NCBI RefSeq assembly: GCF_020742345.1
Contig: NZ_DYXC01000012.1
Span: 1 to 19,237 of the forward strand
Direction of reading: 5' to 3'
DNA: 19,237 nucleotides
From: Enteractinococcus helveticum
Lineage (GTDB): Bacteria; Actinomycetota; Actinomycetes; Actinomycetales; Micrococcaceae
Shown here: piece by piece, positions 1 to 6,880 of the stretch
Numbering within the stretch: the stretch's first letter is position 1
Layout of the letters: each line of letters opens with the position of its first letter
Position numbers and translations under genes: made by a program
Notes under the pieces: generated by a model
Database searches by the model: none
What the model saw: the letters and a program-made list of their open reading frames with translations, nothing else
What the model was told of the DNA's origin: nothing

Positions 1-130
1 CTTGGCCAAAATTGGAGCCAAACTGCTGGCCATGGCCGCCGGAATCTGGCACAACTGGAAAACCGGAGCACCCCACAAACGCTCCCTGATCGCCTACGAC
101 CACTAAAATCAATAGGAATTAATCATCTAG
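1..130 (+). mobile_element. 3' end of an IS982-like insertion sequence (left copy)
   Basis: The first 130 bases are the exact reverse complement of 18601-18730. The two copies diverge immediately after the shared ATCATCTAG, so position 130 is the likely outer edge of the element. The segment holds the C-terminal codons of the transposase plus 24 bases of IS end. The rest of the copy lies outside the window, so its other inverted repeat and target duplication cannot be seen. The family is inferred from the transposase C-terminus. Confidence 0.85.
2..106 (+). CDS. Transposase, C-terminal fragment (IS982-like), cut by the window edge
   Basis: Frame 2 is open from the window edge to a TAA at 104-106 and gives the last 34 residues of a transposase. 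It contains the motif AAGIWHNWKTGAP and ends SLIAYDH. This tail is characteristic, as I recall it, of actinobacterial IS982-family DDE transposases, which act on the IS ends. The same residues end the minus-strand frame at 18625. Nothing can be said about whether this copy is intact, because the catalytic part is beyond the left edge. Confidence 0.8.
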   Translation: MAKIGAKLLAMAAGIWHNWKTGAPHKRSLIAYDH

Positions 131-200
131 GATTTCTCCGCCTATCAATCTGACCAATCCAACACAGCAGCAAGATCCCTAACCCTGGTTGAGTCCAAAC

Positions 201-248
201 AACGCAAAACCCCGGCGGGCTTCGAACTGACGTTCGAGCCGACCGGGG
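201..248 (-). terminator. Rho-independent terminator of the 269-1087 lipoprotein gene
   Basis: Bases 210-227 and 232-248 form a long GC-rich hairpin (CCCCGGCGGGCTTCGAAC against its near-complement) with a four-base loop. On the minus strand it is followed by a T-rich run complementary to 201-209. It begins about 20 bases beyond the stop codon of the lipoprotein gene, the classic position and shape of an intrinsic terminator. It also separates that gene from the IS end at 130. The stretch 131-200 holds nothing else that I recognise. Confidence 0.8.
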
Positions 249-268
249 CGTGATTGCGTTATGAAAAG

Positions 269-1087
269 TTAGTTGGAGCCCATTGCGCTGCTCATGAGCG
301 TTTCCATGATGCGCTGCTGAGCGTCTTCCTGACTCAGGACACTGTCGTCTTCAGGACGTGCTGGCGATTCGGTTTCGCCCCAGCCGGTGAACTTCATGCT
401 CATTTCGTCGTCGGACAGTTCATAGAACTTCGGCGCCTCGTGATCAGCAATCAGGACCAGTTCTTCGCCGTCTTCACCGGTGTAGACCCAAACATCGATG
501 TCGTCGCGGACCTCGTGGGTACCTTCGTCTGAGACTTCGTCACGGTCGACTGGAGTATCGTCGGATTCTCCCTCGCCGGTCCAGTCATCTTGCAGATTAG
601 AGAACAGTGAACCGATGTTGAACTGGTCATCGTCACCGGACAGTTCGCTGCTGAAATCGATCCAACTGCCAGAAAGCTCTTCAGCGGCAGCATCAAGCTG
701 CTCTTGCTGCGATGCATCGAGGCCCATACCTTGGCCTTCGAACATGGCGAACAGGGCATCTCCGGAAATAAATGCTTCCTCTTGGCCAAAGACGCGCATG
801 AAGTCGTTTTCGCCGACGCTGACAGCGGTAGCCGAACCGTCAAGAGCTCCGTAAATGCTCATGCTTGTGGCGTCACCGAACATCTGCTCGACCATCGGAT
901 CATCATCGGCGATCAGTGCGAGATCGGCGGTCATGGTGACCGATCCTTCGTTCTGCATGGTTTCCCACATCAGGTCGTCGATCTCAGACAATGCCGGTAC
1001 GTCTTCAACGCCTTGTCCACAGCCGGCCAGTACGAATAGCGAGGCAGAAGCAGTCACTGCAAGCATGTTTCGAGAAATACGTTTCAT
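269..1087 (-). CDS. Acidic secreted lipoprotein of unknown function
   Basis: A 272-residue protein. The start chosen is the ATG at 1087, preceded by a good GGAGAG ribosome site; the frame stays open upstream, but that extension lacks any protein character. The N-terminus is basic (MKRISRN), then hydrophobic, and ends in the lipobox FVLAGC with the lipidated cysteine at residue 23, so the protein should be anchored on the outer face of the membrane. The mature part is rich in Asp and Glu, with an acidic linker near residues 180-200 (DDTPVDRDEVSDEG) followed by a strand-rich part (VWVYTGEDGEELVLI). The overall look recalls actinobacterial LppX/LprG-like or DUF-type lipoproteins, but I cannot place it in a family. 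It stands alone: its own terminator lies downstream, and a possible promoter (TTGCCT, 16 bases, TATGAC) lies about 40-80 bases upstream of the start. Confidence 0.8.
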   Translation of the reverse strand: MKRISRNMLAVTASASLFVLAGCGQGVEDVPALSEIDDLMWETMQNEGSVTMTADLALIADDDPMVEQMFGDATSMSIYGALDGSATAVSVGENDFMRVFGQEEAFISGDALFAMFEGQGMGLDASQQEQLDAAAEELSGSWIDFSSELSGDDDQFNIGSLFSNLQDDWTGEGESDDTPVDRDEVSDEGTHEVRDDIDVWVYTGEDGEELVLIADHEAPKFYELSDDEMSMKFTGWGETESPARPEDDSVLSQEDAQQRIMETLMSSAMGSN

Positions 1088-1588
1088 GGTCTCTCCAGTA
1101 TTGAGGTGCATGGTGATGTTGCATCGTCGCGTCATACCCCACCGTGTAGTGCAGGCAATCCACCGACGGTTCCAGCTATTGAACGTAGCACGATGCTTCA
1201 AAGCACAACTGATGGTGACCAACCGCCAGAAAAGCAACCGAAAGCAATCACGCTTTTACACTTGATTTTACTTGAAACTTTTTCTTATGTGTCGACGGCG
1301 AAAATGATTCTGCTGAACAAATTGCAGTGAATCACGCCACGTCGAGACTGCCGGTACCTTCGACTTGGACGCTGAGCTCGACCTGATGTTTAGCGGTCTG
1401 GGCACCGTACGTTTTGAGTTCAGAGGTCAGGTCGACATTCGCGCGCTGGCACAACTGATCGGCAGCTACGTTCTATAGGCTTTGACCACAACGGTCGACT
1501 CGGTGCCCCTACAACAGCTGAAATGACCAGCCCACGCACAGCGCTGCTGGAATGGTGGTTCGGTGCTGCACAGGGCTGTCTGGCCGCA
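1088..1588. other. Intergenic stretch of 501 bases with one coding-like remnant
   Basis: This region separates the lipoprotein gene from the end of the arsenic operon. The first 200 bases carry the presumed minus-strand promoter of the lipoprotein gene. Bases 1260-1300 are AT-rich. Bases 1317-1478 contain a coding-like plus-strand remnant, listed separately. I see no convincing hairpin terminator for the arsenic operon, which ends at 1589. The other open frames here are short and lack start signals. Confidence 0.6.
1317..1478 (+). pseudogene. Possible 3' remnant of an unidentified gene
   Basis: After an in-frame TGA, this frame is open for about 53 codons to the TAG at 1476-1478. Its last 43 residues look like real protein: AGTFDLDAELDLMFSGLG, then strand-like VRFEFRG, then a helix-like end. 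Third codon positions are mostly C or G, as in neighbouring genes. No start codon with a ribosome site is visible, so it would be the broken C-terminal end of a lost gene. I do not recognise the family. A chance open frame is the alternative. Confidence 0.3.
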
Positions 1589-2932
1589 TCAGTTACTACA
1601 GCAGGTGATAGCGCTGGGACTCAGAGTGAGCAGCGCCGGGGTGGTATCACAACTGCTGGGGAGGTCGGTGGTGCAGACGCCGGTTTCTGGCAGATTCAGG
1701 TGGACGTCGTCGGCGGCTTGACGATCGCCAGCCAAGGCGGCAGCGATGGAGCGGACTTGTTCATAGCCGGTGGCCATCAAGAAGGTCGGGGCGCGGCCAT
1801 AGCTTTTCATTCCGACAATATAGAAGCCGGGTTCTGGATGGGCCAGGACGCGTTCGCCGTGCGGTGCCACGCTGCCACAGGAATGAAACTCGGCATCGAT
1901 CAGCGGACCCAGCTGACGTGGTGCTTCCACGGCGGGGTCCAGGTCTAGACGGAGTTCTTGGAGCATGGTCAGATCTGGTCGAAACCCGGTGGCTGCGACC
2001 ACCGCATCGACTTCCAGATCCTGCATGCCCTGCGGGGTCTGGGTCGTAACACTCAGCGCCGTATCGGTGGTGGTGAAGCCTGTGATCATGGTGGATGTGT
2101 GCAGGGTGATCGTCCCGGGTTCCACCAAGTGGCGCAACCGGGTGCCAAGCGCGCCACGGGCAGCTAACTCATCCTGATCTTCGCCGCCGTACACCCGGCT
2201 GGGATCGGTCGACCGGATCGCCCAATGTATCTGGGTGTCAGGTGCCGTGGTGGCCAGCTCGGCGAGATCGAGCAGGGTATTGGCTGCGGAGTGGCCTGAA
2301 CCGACGACGAGCACTCGACGATTGGCAAACCGGTTGCGGTCAGCGCCCAGCACATCTGGCAGTGGAGCAGTGATCCGGCCCTGCTCATATGCAGTGTGTT
2401 CACCGGGGGCGGGCAGTCCGGATCGGCCCAGCGGATTGGGCTGATTCCAGGTGCCCGAGGCATCCAAGACCGCTTGGGCGGCCAGGTCTGTTTCGGTGCC
2501 ATCAGCGGTTCTGACTCGCACCAGTAGCGGGGTCTCGGCGCGGTGGGTGCTGCGGGTTTTGTCGATGCCGTCTCGGGACACGGCCACCACACGAACACCG
2601 GTTTGGATGCGGTCACCTAGAGCCTCAGCCAGTGGGGTCAGGTAGTCGTCAATGAGTTCTTGGCCGGTCGGCAGCGCATCTGGGTCGGGCGCGACCCAGC
2701 CGGTGGTGTCCAGCAGGCGGCGTGCGGCGTCATCGATGTTGTATTGCCACGGGGAAAACAGCCGGGTGTGGCCCCAGTCGCGGATGCTTGCGGCAATATG
2801 TTCCCCGGACTCCAGGACCAACGGGGTCAGGTCGCGTTCCAGGACATGGGCGGCGGCGGCCAGCCCGATGGGGCCAGCGCCCACAATGATGACAGGCAGG
2901 GCAGTGGTGGTCTCAGGGGCAGGGTCAGGCAT
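1589..2932 (-). CDS. ArsO-like FAD/NAD(P)-dependent flavoprotein of the arsenic operon
   Basis: A 447-residue two-dinucleotide-fold flavoprotein. The FAD-binding fingerprint GAGPIGLAAAA is at residues 18-28, the NAD(P)H-binding fingerprint GSGHSAANT at 211-219, and the ATGF motif typical of flavin monooxygenase and thioredoxin-reductase-like enzymes at 314-317. Such genes recur in actinobacterial arsenic operons and are often called ArsO or simply FAD-dependent oxidoreductase. Their reaction is not settled; NADPH-dependent oxidation or reduction in arsenic handling is inferred from context. The C-terminal tail carries four cysteines (C420, C428, C444, C445), which could bind As(III) or serve redox roles. 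The ATG at 2932 lies 2 bases after the stop of the upstream arsC, so the gene is translated as the last cistron of the operon. It is certainly a flavoprotein; the exact name is less sure. Confidence 0.85.
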   Translation of the reverse strand: MPDPAPETTTALPVIIVGAGPIGLAAAAHVLERDLTPLVLESGEHIAASIRDWGHTRLFSPWQYNIDDAARRLLDTTGWVAPDPDALPTGQELIDDYLTPLAEALGDRIQTGVRVVAVSRDGIDKTRSTHRAETPLLVRVRTADGTETDLAAQAVLDASGTWNQPNPLGRSGLPAPGEHTAYEQGRITAPLPDVLGADRNRFANRRVLVVGSGHSAANTLLDLAELATTAPDTQIHWAIRSTDPSRVYGGEDQDELAARGALGTRLRHLVEPGTITLHTSTMITGFTTTDTALSVTTQTPQGMQDLEVDAVVAATGFRPDLTMLQELRLDLDPAVEAPRQLGPLIDAEFHSCGSVAPHGERVLAHPEPGFYIVGMKSYGRAPTFLMATGYEQVRSIAAALAGDRQAADDVHLNLPETGVCTTDLPSSCDTTPALLTLSPSAITCCSN

Positions 2933-2934
2933 GA

Positions 2935-3387
2935 TCAGGTCGTGACTTTCTGTTCGGGGGTTAGGTCGTGAATTAACTGGATGACGCGGCGTTTAATGTC
3001 ATCACGGATACCGCGGACGGCTTCGAGGGCTTGGCCTGCGGGATCGTCTAGTTCCCAGTCTTCATAGCGTTTGCCCGGATAGATCGGGCACACATCCCCG
3101 CACCCCATGGTGATGACCACATCCGAAACCTGCACTGTCTCTGGGGTCAGCACCTGCGGGGTGGCCTCAGTGATATCAATACCTTCTTCGGCCATGGCAG
3201 CTACGGCCACCGGATTGAGGTCATCGGCTGGAGCGGAGCCGGCAGAACGCACGGCAATGCGGCCATGGCTGAGCTCTCGGAGGTAGCCGGCAGCCATTTG
3301 GGAACGACCCGCGTTATGGACACACACGAACAGCACGGAGGGTCGTGTCTCCGCCGCGGCGTTTTGAGAAGAGGGTGCTGGGATCAT
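2935..3387 (-). CDS. arsC: Arsenate reductase ArsC, low-molecular-weight phosphatase type
   Basis: A cytoplasmic enzyme of 150 residues that reduces As(V) to As(III) for export. After a 16-residue tail, the P-loop CVHNAGRS (C22 to R28, the CX5R signature) binds arsenate. The stretch MGCGDVCP supplies C96 and C100 for the internal disulfide relay, and WELDDP carries the conserved acid. This arrangement is that of the thioredoxin-coupled ArsC branch, in contrast to the mycothiol-type ArsC just upstream. The ATG at 3387 is preceded by AAAGGTG, which lies within the last codons of the upstream gene; the two genes are 4 bases apart. It is co-transcribed with acr3 and the flavoprotein gene. Confidence 0.9.
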   Translation of the reverse strand: MIPAPSSQNAAAETRPSVLFVCVHNAGRSQMAAGYLRELSHGRIAVRSAGSAPADDLNPVAVAAMAEEGIDITEATPQVLTPETVQVSDVVITMGCGDVCPIYPGKRYEDWELDDPAGQALEAVRGIRDDIKRRVIQLIHDLTPEQKVTT

Positions 3388-3391
3388 GAGA

Positions 3392-3832
3392 TCACCTTTC
3401 AGGGGTGCTCAGTTCGGCCAAGAGGGCACGAACGCGAGCCTCGATATCATCACGCACTAAACGCATCCGCGCTATACCGTCGATGCCGCGTGTGGAGGGT
3501 TCATAGGTGGACCAGGTCTCCATGGTGCCAGCCATCCCGGCCACCAGCTCGAGGTTGGCCTCGTCCCCGACGAGGATGACCCGATCCACGCGGCGCAGCA
3601 GTTCTGGGTCAATGGCCTGCGGGGTTTCGGCGGACATGTCGGCACCAACCTCTGCGATGACCTCTGCGGAGAGTTCATTAATGGCGTTCCCGGGGTGCGT
3701 GCCGGCGGAATGCACTTCGACCCGTTGGCCAGTGGTTTCGGCGTGGTAACGCATCAGGGCGGCAGCCATTTGGGATTTGCCGCCATTTTTCACACAAACG
3801 AACAGCACGCTGGGTGTGGATGGAGAGGTCAT
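3392..3832 (-). CDS. Arsenate-mycothiol transferase ArsC (ArsC1/ArsC2 type)
   Basis: A 146-residue member of the low-molecular-weight phosphatase fold. The P-loop is CVKNGGKS at residues 13-20, with lysine where phosphatases have arginine. The stretches NELSAEVIAEVGADMS and AIDPELLRRVDRVI match, as I recall, the Corynebacterium glutamicum arsenate-mycothiol transferases. Those join arsenate to mycothiol, and mycoredoxin then releases As(III). No second or third relay cysteine is present, consistent with that one-cysteine mechanism. The ATG at 3832 overlaps the acr3 stop in an ATGA (4 bases), which fixes the start; a longer frame to 3901 has no merit. It supplies a second, thiol-specific reduction route beside the neighbouring ArsC. 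Confidence 0.88.
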   Translation of the reverse strand: MTSPSTPSVLFVCVKNGGKSQMAAALMRYHAETTGQRVEVHSAGTHPGNAINELSAEVIAEVGADMSAETPQAIDPELLRRVDRVILVGDEANLELVAGMAGTMETWSTYEPSTRGIDGIARMRLVRDDIEARVRALLAELSTPER

Positions 3833-4941
3833 GAGGTGACTTTCTGTGTGGTAGGAACAGGGACGGTGGGATCGTTGGGGAACAGTCGGCGGCCCAACCA
3901 CAGGGCAACATAGACTAGACCCACCAGAACCGGGACTTCAATCAGGGGGCCGACGACCCCGGCCAGGGCCTGGCCGGAGGTGATGCCAAAGGTGCCAATC
4001 GCCACGGCAATGGCCAGTTCGAAGTTATTGCCCGAGGCGGTGAACGCCACCGATGACGATTTGGCATAATTCAGGCCCAGTGCCTTGGAGACCAAGAAGC
4101 TGATCAGAAACATCGCCACGAAATAGATCAACAGTGGCACCGCAATGCGAGCCACGTCCCACGGCTGGGAGGTGATCGCCTCGCCTTGCATGGCAAACAA
4201 CAACACGATGGTAAACAGCAGTCCGTACAGCGACCAGGGGCCGATCTTGGGCAAGAACGTGTCTTCATACCAGGCGCGGCCCTTGGCCTTTTCGCCATAG
4301 GTGCGGGTCAGGAACCCAGCCAACAGCGGGATGCCCAAAAAGACCAACACGGACACCACAATGGCCCCAAGAGAAAACTCTGCGGAGGTGGTCTCTAGTC
4401 CCAGCCAGGACGGTAGGGCTTGTAAGTAGAACCAGCCCAGCGCTCCGTAAGCGACAAGTTGGAACACCGAGTTGATGGCTACTAACACGGCGGCGGCTTC
4501 GCGATCCCCGCAGGCCATGTGATTCCAGATAAACACCATCGCGATGCACCGGGCCAATCCGACAATGATCAACCCGGTACGAAACTCGGGTAAATCAGGC
4601 AAGAACACCCAGGCCAGGATGAACATAAACGCCGGGCCGACCACCCAGTTCAACACCAGGGACAAGATCAGCAGTTTCCGATCCCCGGTCACTCGGTGGG
4701 TTTCGTCATACCGGACTTTGGCCAACACCGGGTACATCATCACAAGCAAGCCCACGGCAATCGGCACCGAAATCCCACCAATACTCAGCGAATCCAACAT
4801 GGTGTTCAACCCCGGTACAAAACGGCCCAGCGCCAGGCCTAGACCCATGGCCAGCAAAATCCACACCGCTAACCATCGGTCCAAGAAGGACATTTTCTGC
4901 ACGACCGGTGCCGCATTCGGCACATTGACGGCGGTAGTCAC
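3829..4941 (-). CDS. acr3: ACR3-family arsenite efflux transporter
   Basis: An integral membrane exporter of As(III) with about ten hydrophobic segments, 370 residues from the start chosen and typical in length for ACR3. The signature cysteine sits in LARCIAMVFIWN and the conserved glutamate in GNNFELAIAVAIG; both are needed for arsenite transport in studied ACR3 proteins. Two GTG starts compete: 4959, which has no ribosome site, and 4941, preceded by AAGGA ten bases upstream. I prefer 4941, but the stop and identity do not depend on it. It is the first gene of a four-gene operon and divergent from arsR. Its promoter (TTGACG, 18 bases, TAATGT) overlaps the presumed ArsR operator, so expression should rise with As(III). 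Confidence 0.93.
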   Translation of the reverse strand: MTTAVNVPNAAPVVQKMSFLDRWLAVWILLAMGLGLALGRFVPGLNTMLDSLSIGGISVPIAVGLLVMMYPVLAKVRYDETHRVTGDRKLLILSLVLNWVVGPAFMFILAWVFLPDLPEFRTGLIIVGLARCIAMVFIWNHMACGDREAAAVLVAINSVFQLVAYGALGWFYLQALPSWLGLETTSAEFSLGAIVVSVLVFLGIPLLAGFLTRTYGEKAKGRAWYEDTFLPKIGPWSLYGLLFTIVLLFAMQGEAITSQPWDVARIAVPLLIYFVAMFLISFLVSKALGLNYAKSSSVAFTASGNNFELAIAVAIGTFGITSGQALAGVVGPLIEVPVLVGLVYVALWLGRRLFPNDPTVPVPTTQKVTS

Positions 4942-4984
4942 AATTCCAGCATCCTTCACATTGATGGTTGTCTATCGGTGACAC

Positions 4985-5022
4985 ACATTAGCCTGTCATA
5001 TCGACAAACGTCAATGTATGCT
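4985..5022. promoter_or_regulatory. Divergent arsR/acr3 promoter with ArsR operator
   Basis: On the minus strand, TTGACG (5014-5009) and TAATGT (4990-4985) are 18 bases apart and form a good acr3 promoter. The imperfect palindrome ATCGACAAACGTCAAT (5000-5015) covers the -35 box and part of the spacer, and resembles operators of the ArsR/SmtB family. On the plus strand TATGCT (5017-5022) can serve as the arsR -10 box, placing the transcript start at or next to the arsR ATG (5029). One repressor site would therefore control both directions. Confidence 0.65.
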
Positions 5023-5028
5023 TGAGGC

Positions 5029-5385
5029 ATGACCACGACCGAAAATGCACCAGATCGTTTAATCTCGCCCACGAGTGGATGCTGTTCTCTGCATGGCAGT
5101 CCCCTCGACACAGCGACCGCAGACCGGATGACGGCTAAACTCAAAGCTCTCTCTGATCCCACCCGGCTGCGAGTCCTCTCCCACGTGGCAGCACAAGGCT
5201 GCGAATCCGTGTGTGCGTGCGACCTCATCGACGTCCTCGATATCAGTCAGCCCACCATCAGCCATCATTTGAAAAAACTTGTCGACGCCGGACTCCTCAC
5301 CCGCGAACAACGCGGCAAATGGGCCCACTACACGATCATCCACGAAGCATTCGATGAACTCCGCGACTTCCTCAACATCCAATAG
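5029..5385 (+). CDS. arsR: ArsR-family As(III)-responsive repressor
   Basis: A 118-residue winged-helix dimeric repressor. The core runs from ALSDPTRLRVLSHV (residues 40-53) through the recognition region DISQPTISHHLKKLVDAGLL (71-90) to the wing GKWAHYTI. Cysteine pair C18-C19 near the N-terminus and C58 before the ESVCACDL segment fit the arsenite site described, as I recall, for Corynebacterium glutamicum ArsR1 (Cys15, Cys16, Cys55); C62 and C64 are additional candidates. As(III) binding should release the operator at 5000-5015. No proper ribosome site precedes the ATG and a -10 box lies 7 bases upstream, so the transcript may be leaderless. It is divergent from acr3 and autoregulated by position. 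Confidence 0.93.
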   Translation: MTTTENAPDRLISPTSGCCSLHGSPLDTATADRMTAKLKALSDPTRLRVLSHVAAQGCESVCACDLIDVLDISQPTISHHLKKLVDAGLLTREQRGKWAHYTIIHEAFDELRDFLNIQ

Positions 5386-5676
5386 ATCCAAGCAAATGGG
5401 TCTCTCTGCACTCATTGAGCACGATCTACTTTGGTGATCGGCAGCTGAGACCGCTAAGCGACTCTGAGGAAAACTCTCAAACGAAATTGACAGTCACACG
5501 TTCGTTCGATCCGTTGAACTCCTAAAAATCGTCATCGTCAGGTGTCAATTCGCATGAAAGCCCGTTCCGAACACGTTAAAACGGTGAATCGATCGGCATT
5601 CGACACAAGACCTGCCTCAACCCTCTTTGGTAGCCTGTCACCACCATCACCTCACACCACACGAGAGGACTTGATT
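5386..5676. other. Intergenic stretch between arsR and the split lipoprotein
   Basis: These 291 bases contain a weak stem (5399-5404 with 5447-5452) that might end arsR transcription, although no T-run follows. There is a TTGACA at 5487-5492 without a convincing partner, and a TAGCCT about 40 bases before the next start that could be a -10 box. An open frame that begins at 5542 runs through here into the lipoprotein, but it has no ribosome site or signal character. Confidence 0.5.
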
Positions 5677-6252
5677 ATGAAACGCGCCGCGACCCCGATC
5701 GCCGTCCTCATCGCACTGGCCTTTACAGGCTGTAGTGCGAACCCCGATCAGGCCAGCAGTCCAGCCAGCTCCGCAACAATCGAGTCCAGTCCGGTGGCTG
5801 CCTCGCCTGAGCAAACCGAGACCGCAGATTCTCAAAACACACCTGCTACCGACGTTGACACTGATGGTCCTTTTGCAGCCGAGAGTCTAGAGCACTTACT
5901 AACCACCCTAACGACCGTCTATCACGACAATGCGGGGCATGAGAACTTCACTGACGATTGCGATGCCCCCTTTGAAACCTTGGAGGAATTCCAAGTCTGC
6001 AGTCCAACCGATCCCGTAGGGTACTTGGCCTCGATTGACTCACCGCGTGATGGCGTCCTCATCGTCACGCTCATGCCACAAGCCTGGGGCGGTGGCGAAT
6101 ACGATCCCGACCGCGTTTTCACAGTCCCCTACCTTGCTGGAAATTTGCACAGCTACATCGGCAGACACACCGCTGGCCCATTACAAGTCACCACGAAGAC
6201 TCCCGATGGCGAATATCAAGCAACCGAAGGCCGAGTCCCCCCAAGACGATAA
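5677..6252 (+). CDS. Lipoprotein, first half of a probable two-domain surface protein
   Basis: A 191-residue secreted lipoprotein; the ATG at 5677 follows GAGAGGA. The signal ends in the lipobox AFTGC with the lipidated cysteine at residue 19, followed by a Ser/Ala/Thr/Glu-rich linker to about residue 70. The folded domain (about 75-185) has two cysteines in DDCDAPF and FQVCSPTDP and the stretches GYLASIDSP, WGGGEYDP and YLAGN. The next open frame repeats the same pattern (QCVPDDPHGY, WQGGPYEP, FMAGN), so the two are tandem homologous domains. The frame ends just after a C6 tract at 6237-6242; with one base fewer it would read straight into the second domain through an acidic linker. This is therefore probably half of one protein, split by mutation, phase variation or sequence error. 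Function unknown. Confidence 0.75.
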   Translation: MKRAATPIAVLIALAFTGCSANPDQASSPASSATIESSPVAASPEQTETADSQNTPATDVDTDGPFAAESLEHLLTTLTTVYHDNAGHENFTDDCDAPFETLEEFQVCSPTDPVGYLASIDSPRDGVLIVTLMPQAWGGGEYDPDRVFTVPYLAGNLHSYIGRHTAGPLQVTTKTPDGEYQATEGRVPPRR

Positions 6253-6658
6253 TTCGGATGCACCACAAACTGAGGCGGAACTGGAAGCCTGGGCTGACGC
6301 TCGGTTTGAAGACTGGCTCCGCAGCATGAACTTCACCTATCAGGGCTTGTGCGGAGGGGTCGATTCGGTGGCAGACTACCGACAATGTGTTCCTGATGAT
6401 CCACACGGCTACATCACGAGCGTAGAGGCACCCGCCGCCGGGGAGCTGATCGTGCGTGTCGAAAACGGCGCTTGGCAGGGTGGCCCATACGAACCTGCGA
6501 CTCAATTCATGGCGGGCAATATGGCCCTCAAAATCGGCGAATATTCCAACGAGCTCGAGCTTCTGACCGTCGTGACTGAAGAGGGGGAGAGCTACAGCGT
6601 AGGCTTCGATCCAAACAGCGGTACTTATACGGAGCTGACACGTGAACCATCCCCGTAG
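6206..6658 (+). CDS. Second domain of the split lipoprotein, or a separate signal-less paralogue
   Basis: If separate, a 150-residue protein from the ATG at 6206, overlapping the preceding gene by 47 bases. There is no signal peptide and only a weak GAAG before the start. An acidic linker (ESPQDDNSDAPQTEAELE) leads into a domain of about 110 residues homologous to that of the preceding gene, again with two cysteines (QGLCGG, YRQCVPDDP) and the shared W-x-GG-x-Y-x-P and AGN patterns. A signal-less copy of a surface domain makes little sense alone. A one-base change in the C6 tract at 6237-6242 would fuse it to the lipoprotein, and I consider this the likelier ancestral state. Confidence 0.6.
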   Translation: MANIKQPKAESPQDDNSDAPQTEAELEAWADARFEDWLRSMNFTYQGLCGGVDSVADYRQCVPDDPHGYITSVEAPAAGELIVRVENGAWQGGPYEPATQFMAGNMALKIGEYSNELELLTVVTEEGESYSVGFDPNSGTYTELTREPSP

Positions 6659-6684
6659 CCGTCACCTCATGATCGTAAACATGC

Positions 6685-6716
6685 TTGAGGCCCCGGAGAT
6701 ATAATCTCGGGGCCTC
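6685..6716. terminator. Hairpin terminator between convergent genes
   Basis: TGAGGCCCC-GGAGAT pairs with ATCTC-GGGGCCTCA across a tiny loop, a stem of about 14 pairs with one bulge. It lies 27 bases after the stop of the split lipoprotein and some 165 bases beyond the stop of the oppositely oriented OmpA-domain gene, so it may serve both. The T-run is poor on either side (AAACAATCT, AAGCATGTTT), which lowers confidence in factor-independent action. The remainder of 6659-6880 shows nothing else. Confidence 0.6.
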
Positions 6717-6880
6717 AAACAATCTCATCACTCACACCTTGAAGAGGATGTTTCTACACTAAAAGATCTTCCTGTTCGCGAGCTTGGTCTTGGCATAAAT
6801 TCAGCACAAAGCTTTCTGGCAAGACGCTGAGCACCAGGATTATTCTCCTTCCGCTCCCTGCCTGAGGGCTAGATATTCGC

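Noticed and set aside
498..854. Plus-strand Ser-rich frame of 118 codons
   Set aside because: Antisense to the acidic lipoprotein, whose Asp and Glu codons read as Ser and Val on the other strand.
1523..1948. Plus-strand open frame of 141 codons
   Set aside because: Lies wholly opposite the flavoprotein gene, with no ribosome site and repetitive Gly/Ala content typical of antisense frames in GC-rich genes.
3784..3807. P-loop CVKNGGKS of the upstream ArsC lacks the phosphatase arginine, suggesting a dead enzyme
   Set aside because: Lysine at this position is, as I recall, normal in the arsenate-mycothiol transferase group, and the rest of the protein matches that group.
5399..5452. GGTCTC...GAGACC stem as arsR terminator
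   Set aside because: Six-base arms separated by over 40 bases and no T-run; too weak to call.
5542..5676. 45-codon N-terminal extension of the lipoprotein
   Set aside because: No ribosome site and no protein-like features; a proper lipoprotein signal begins at 5677.
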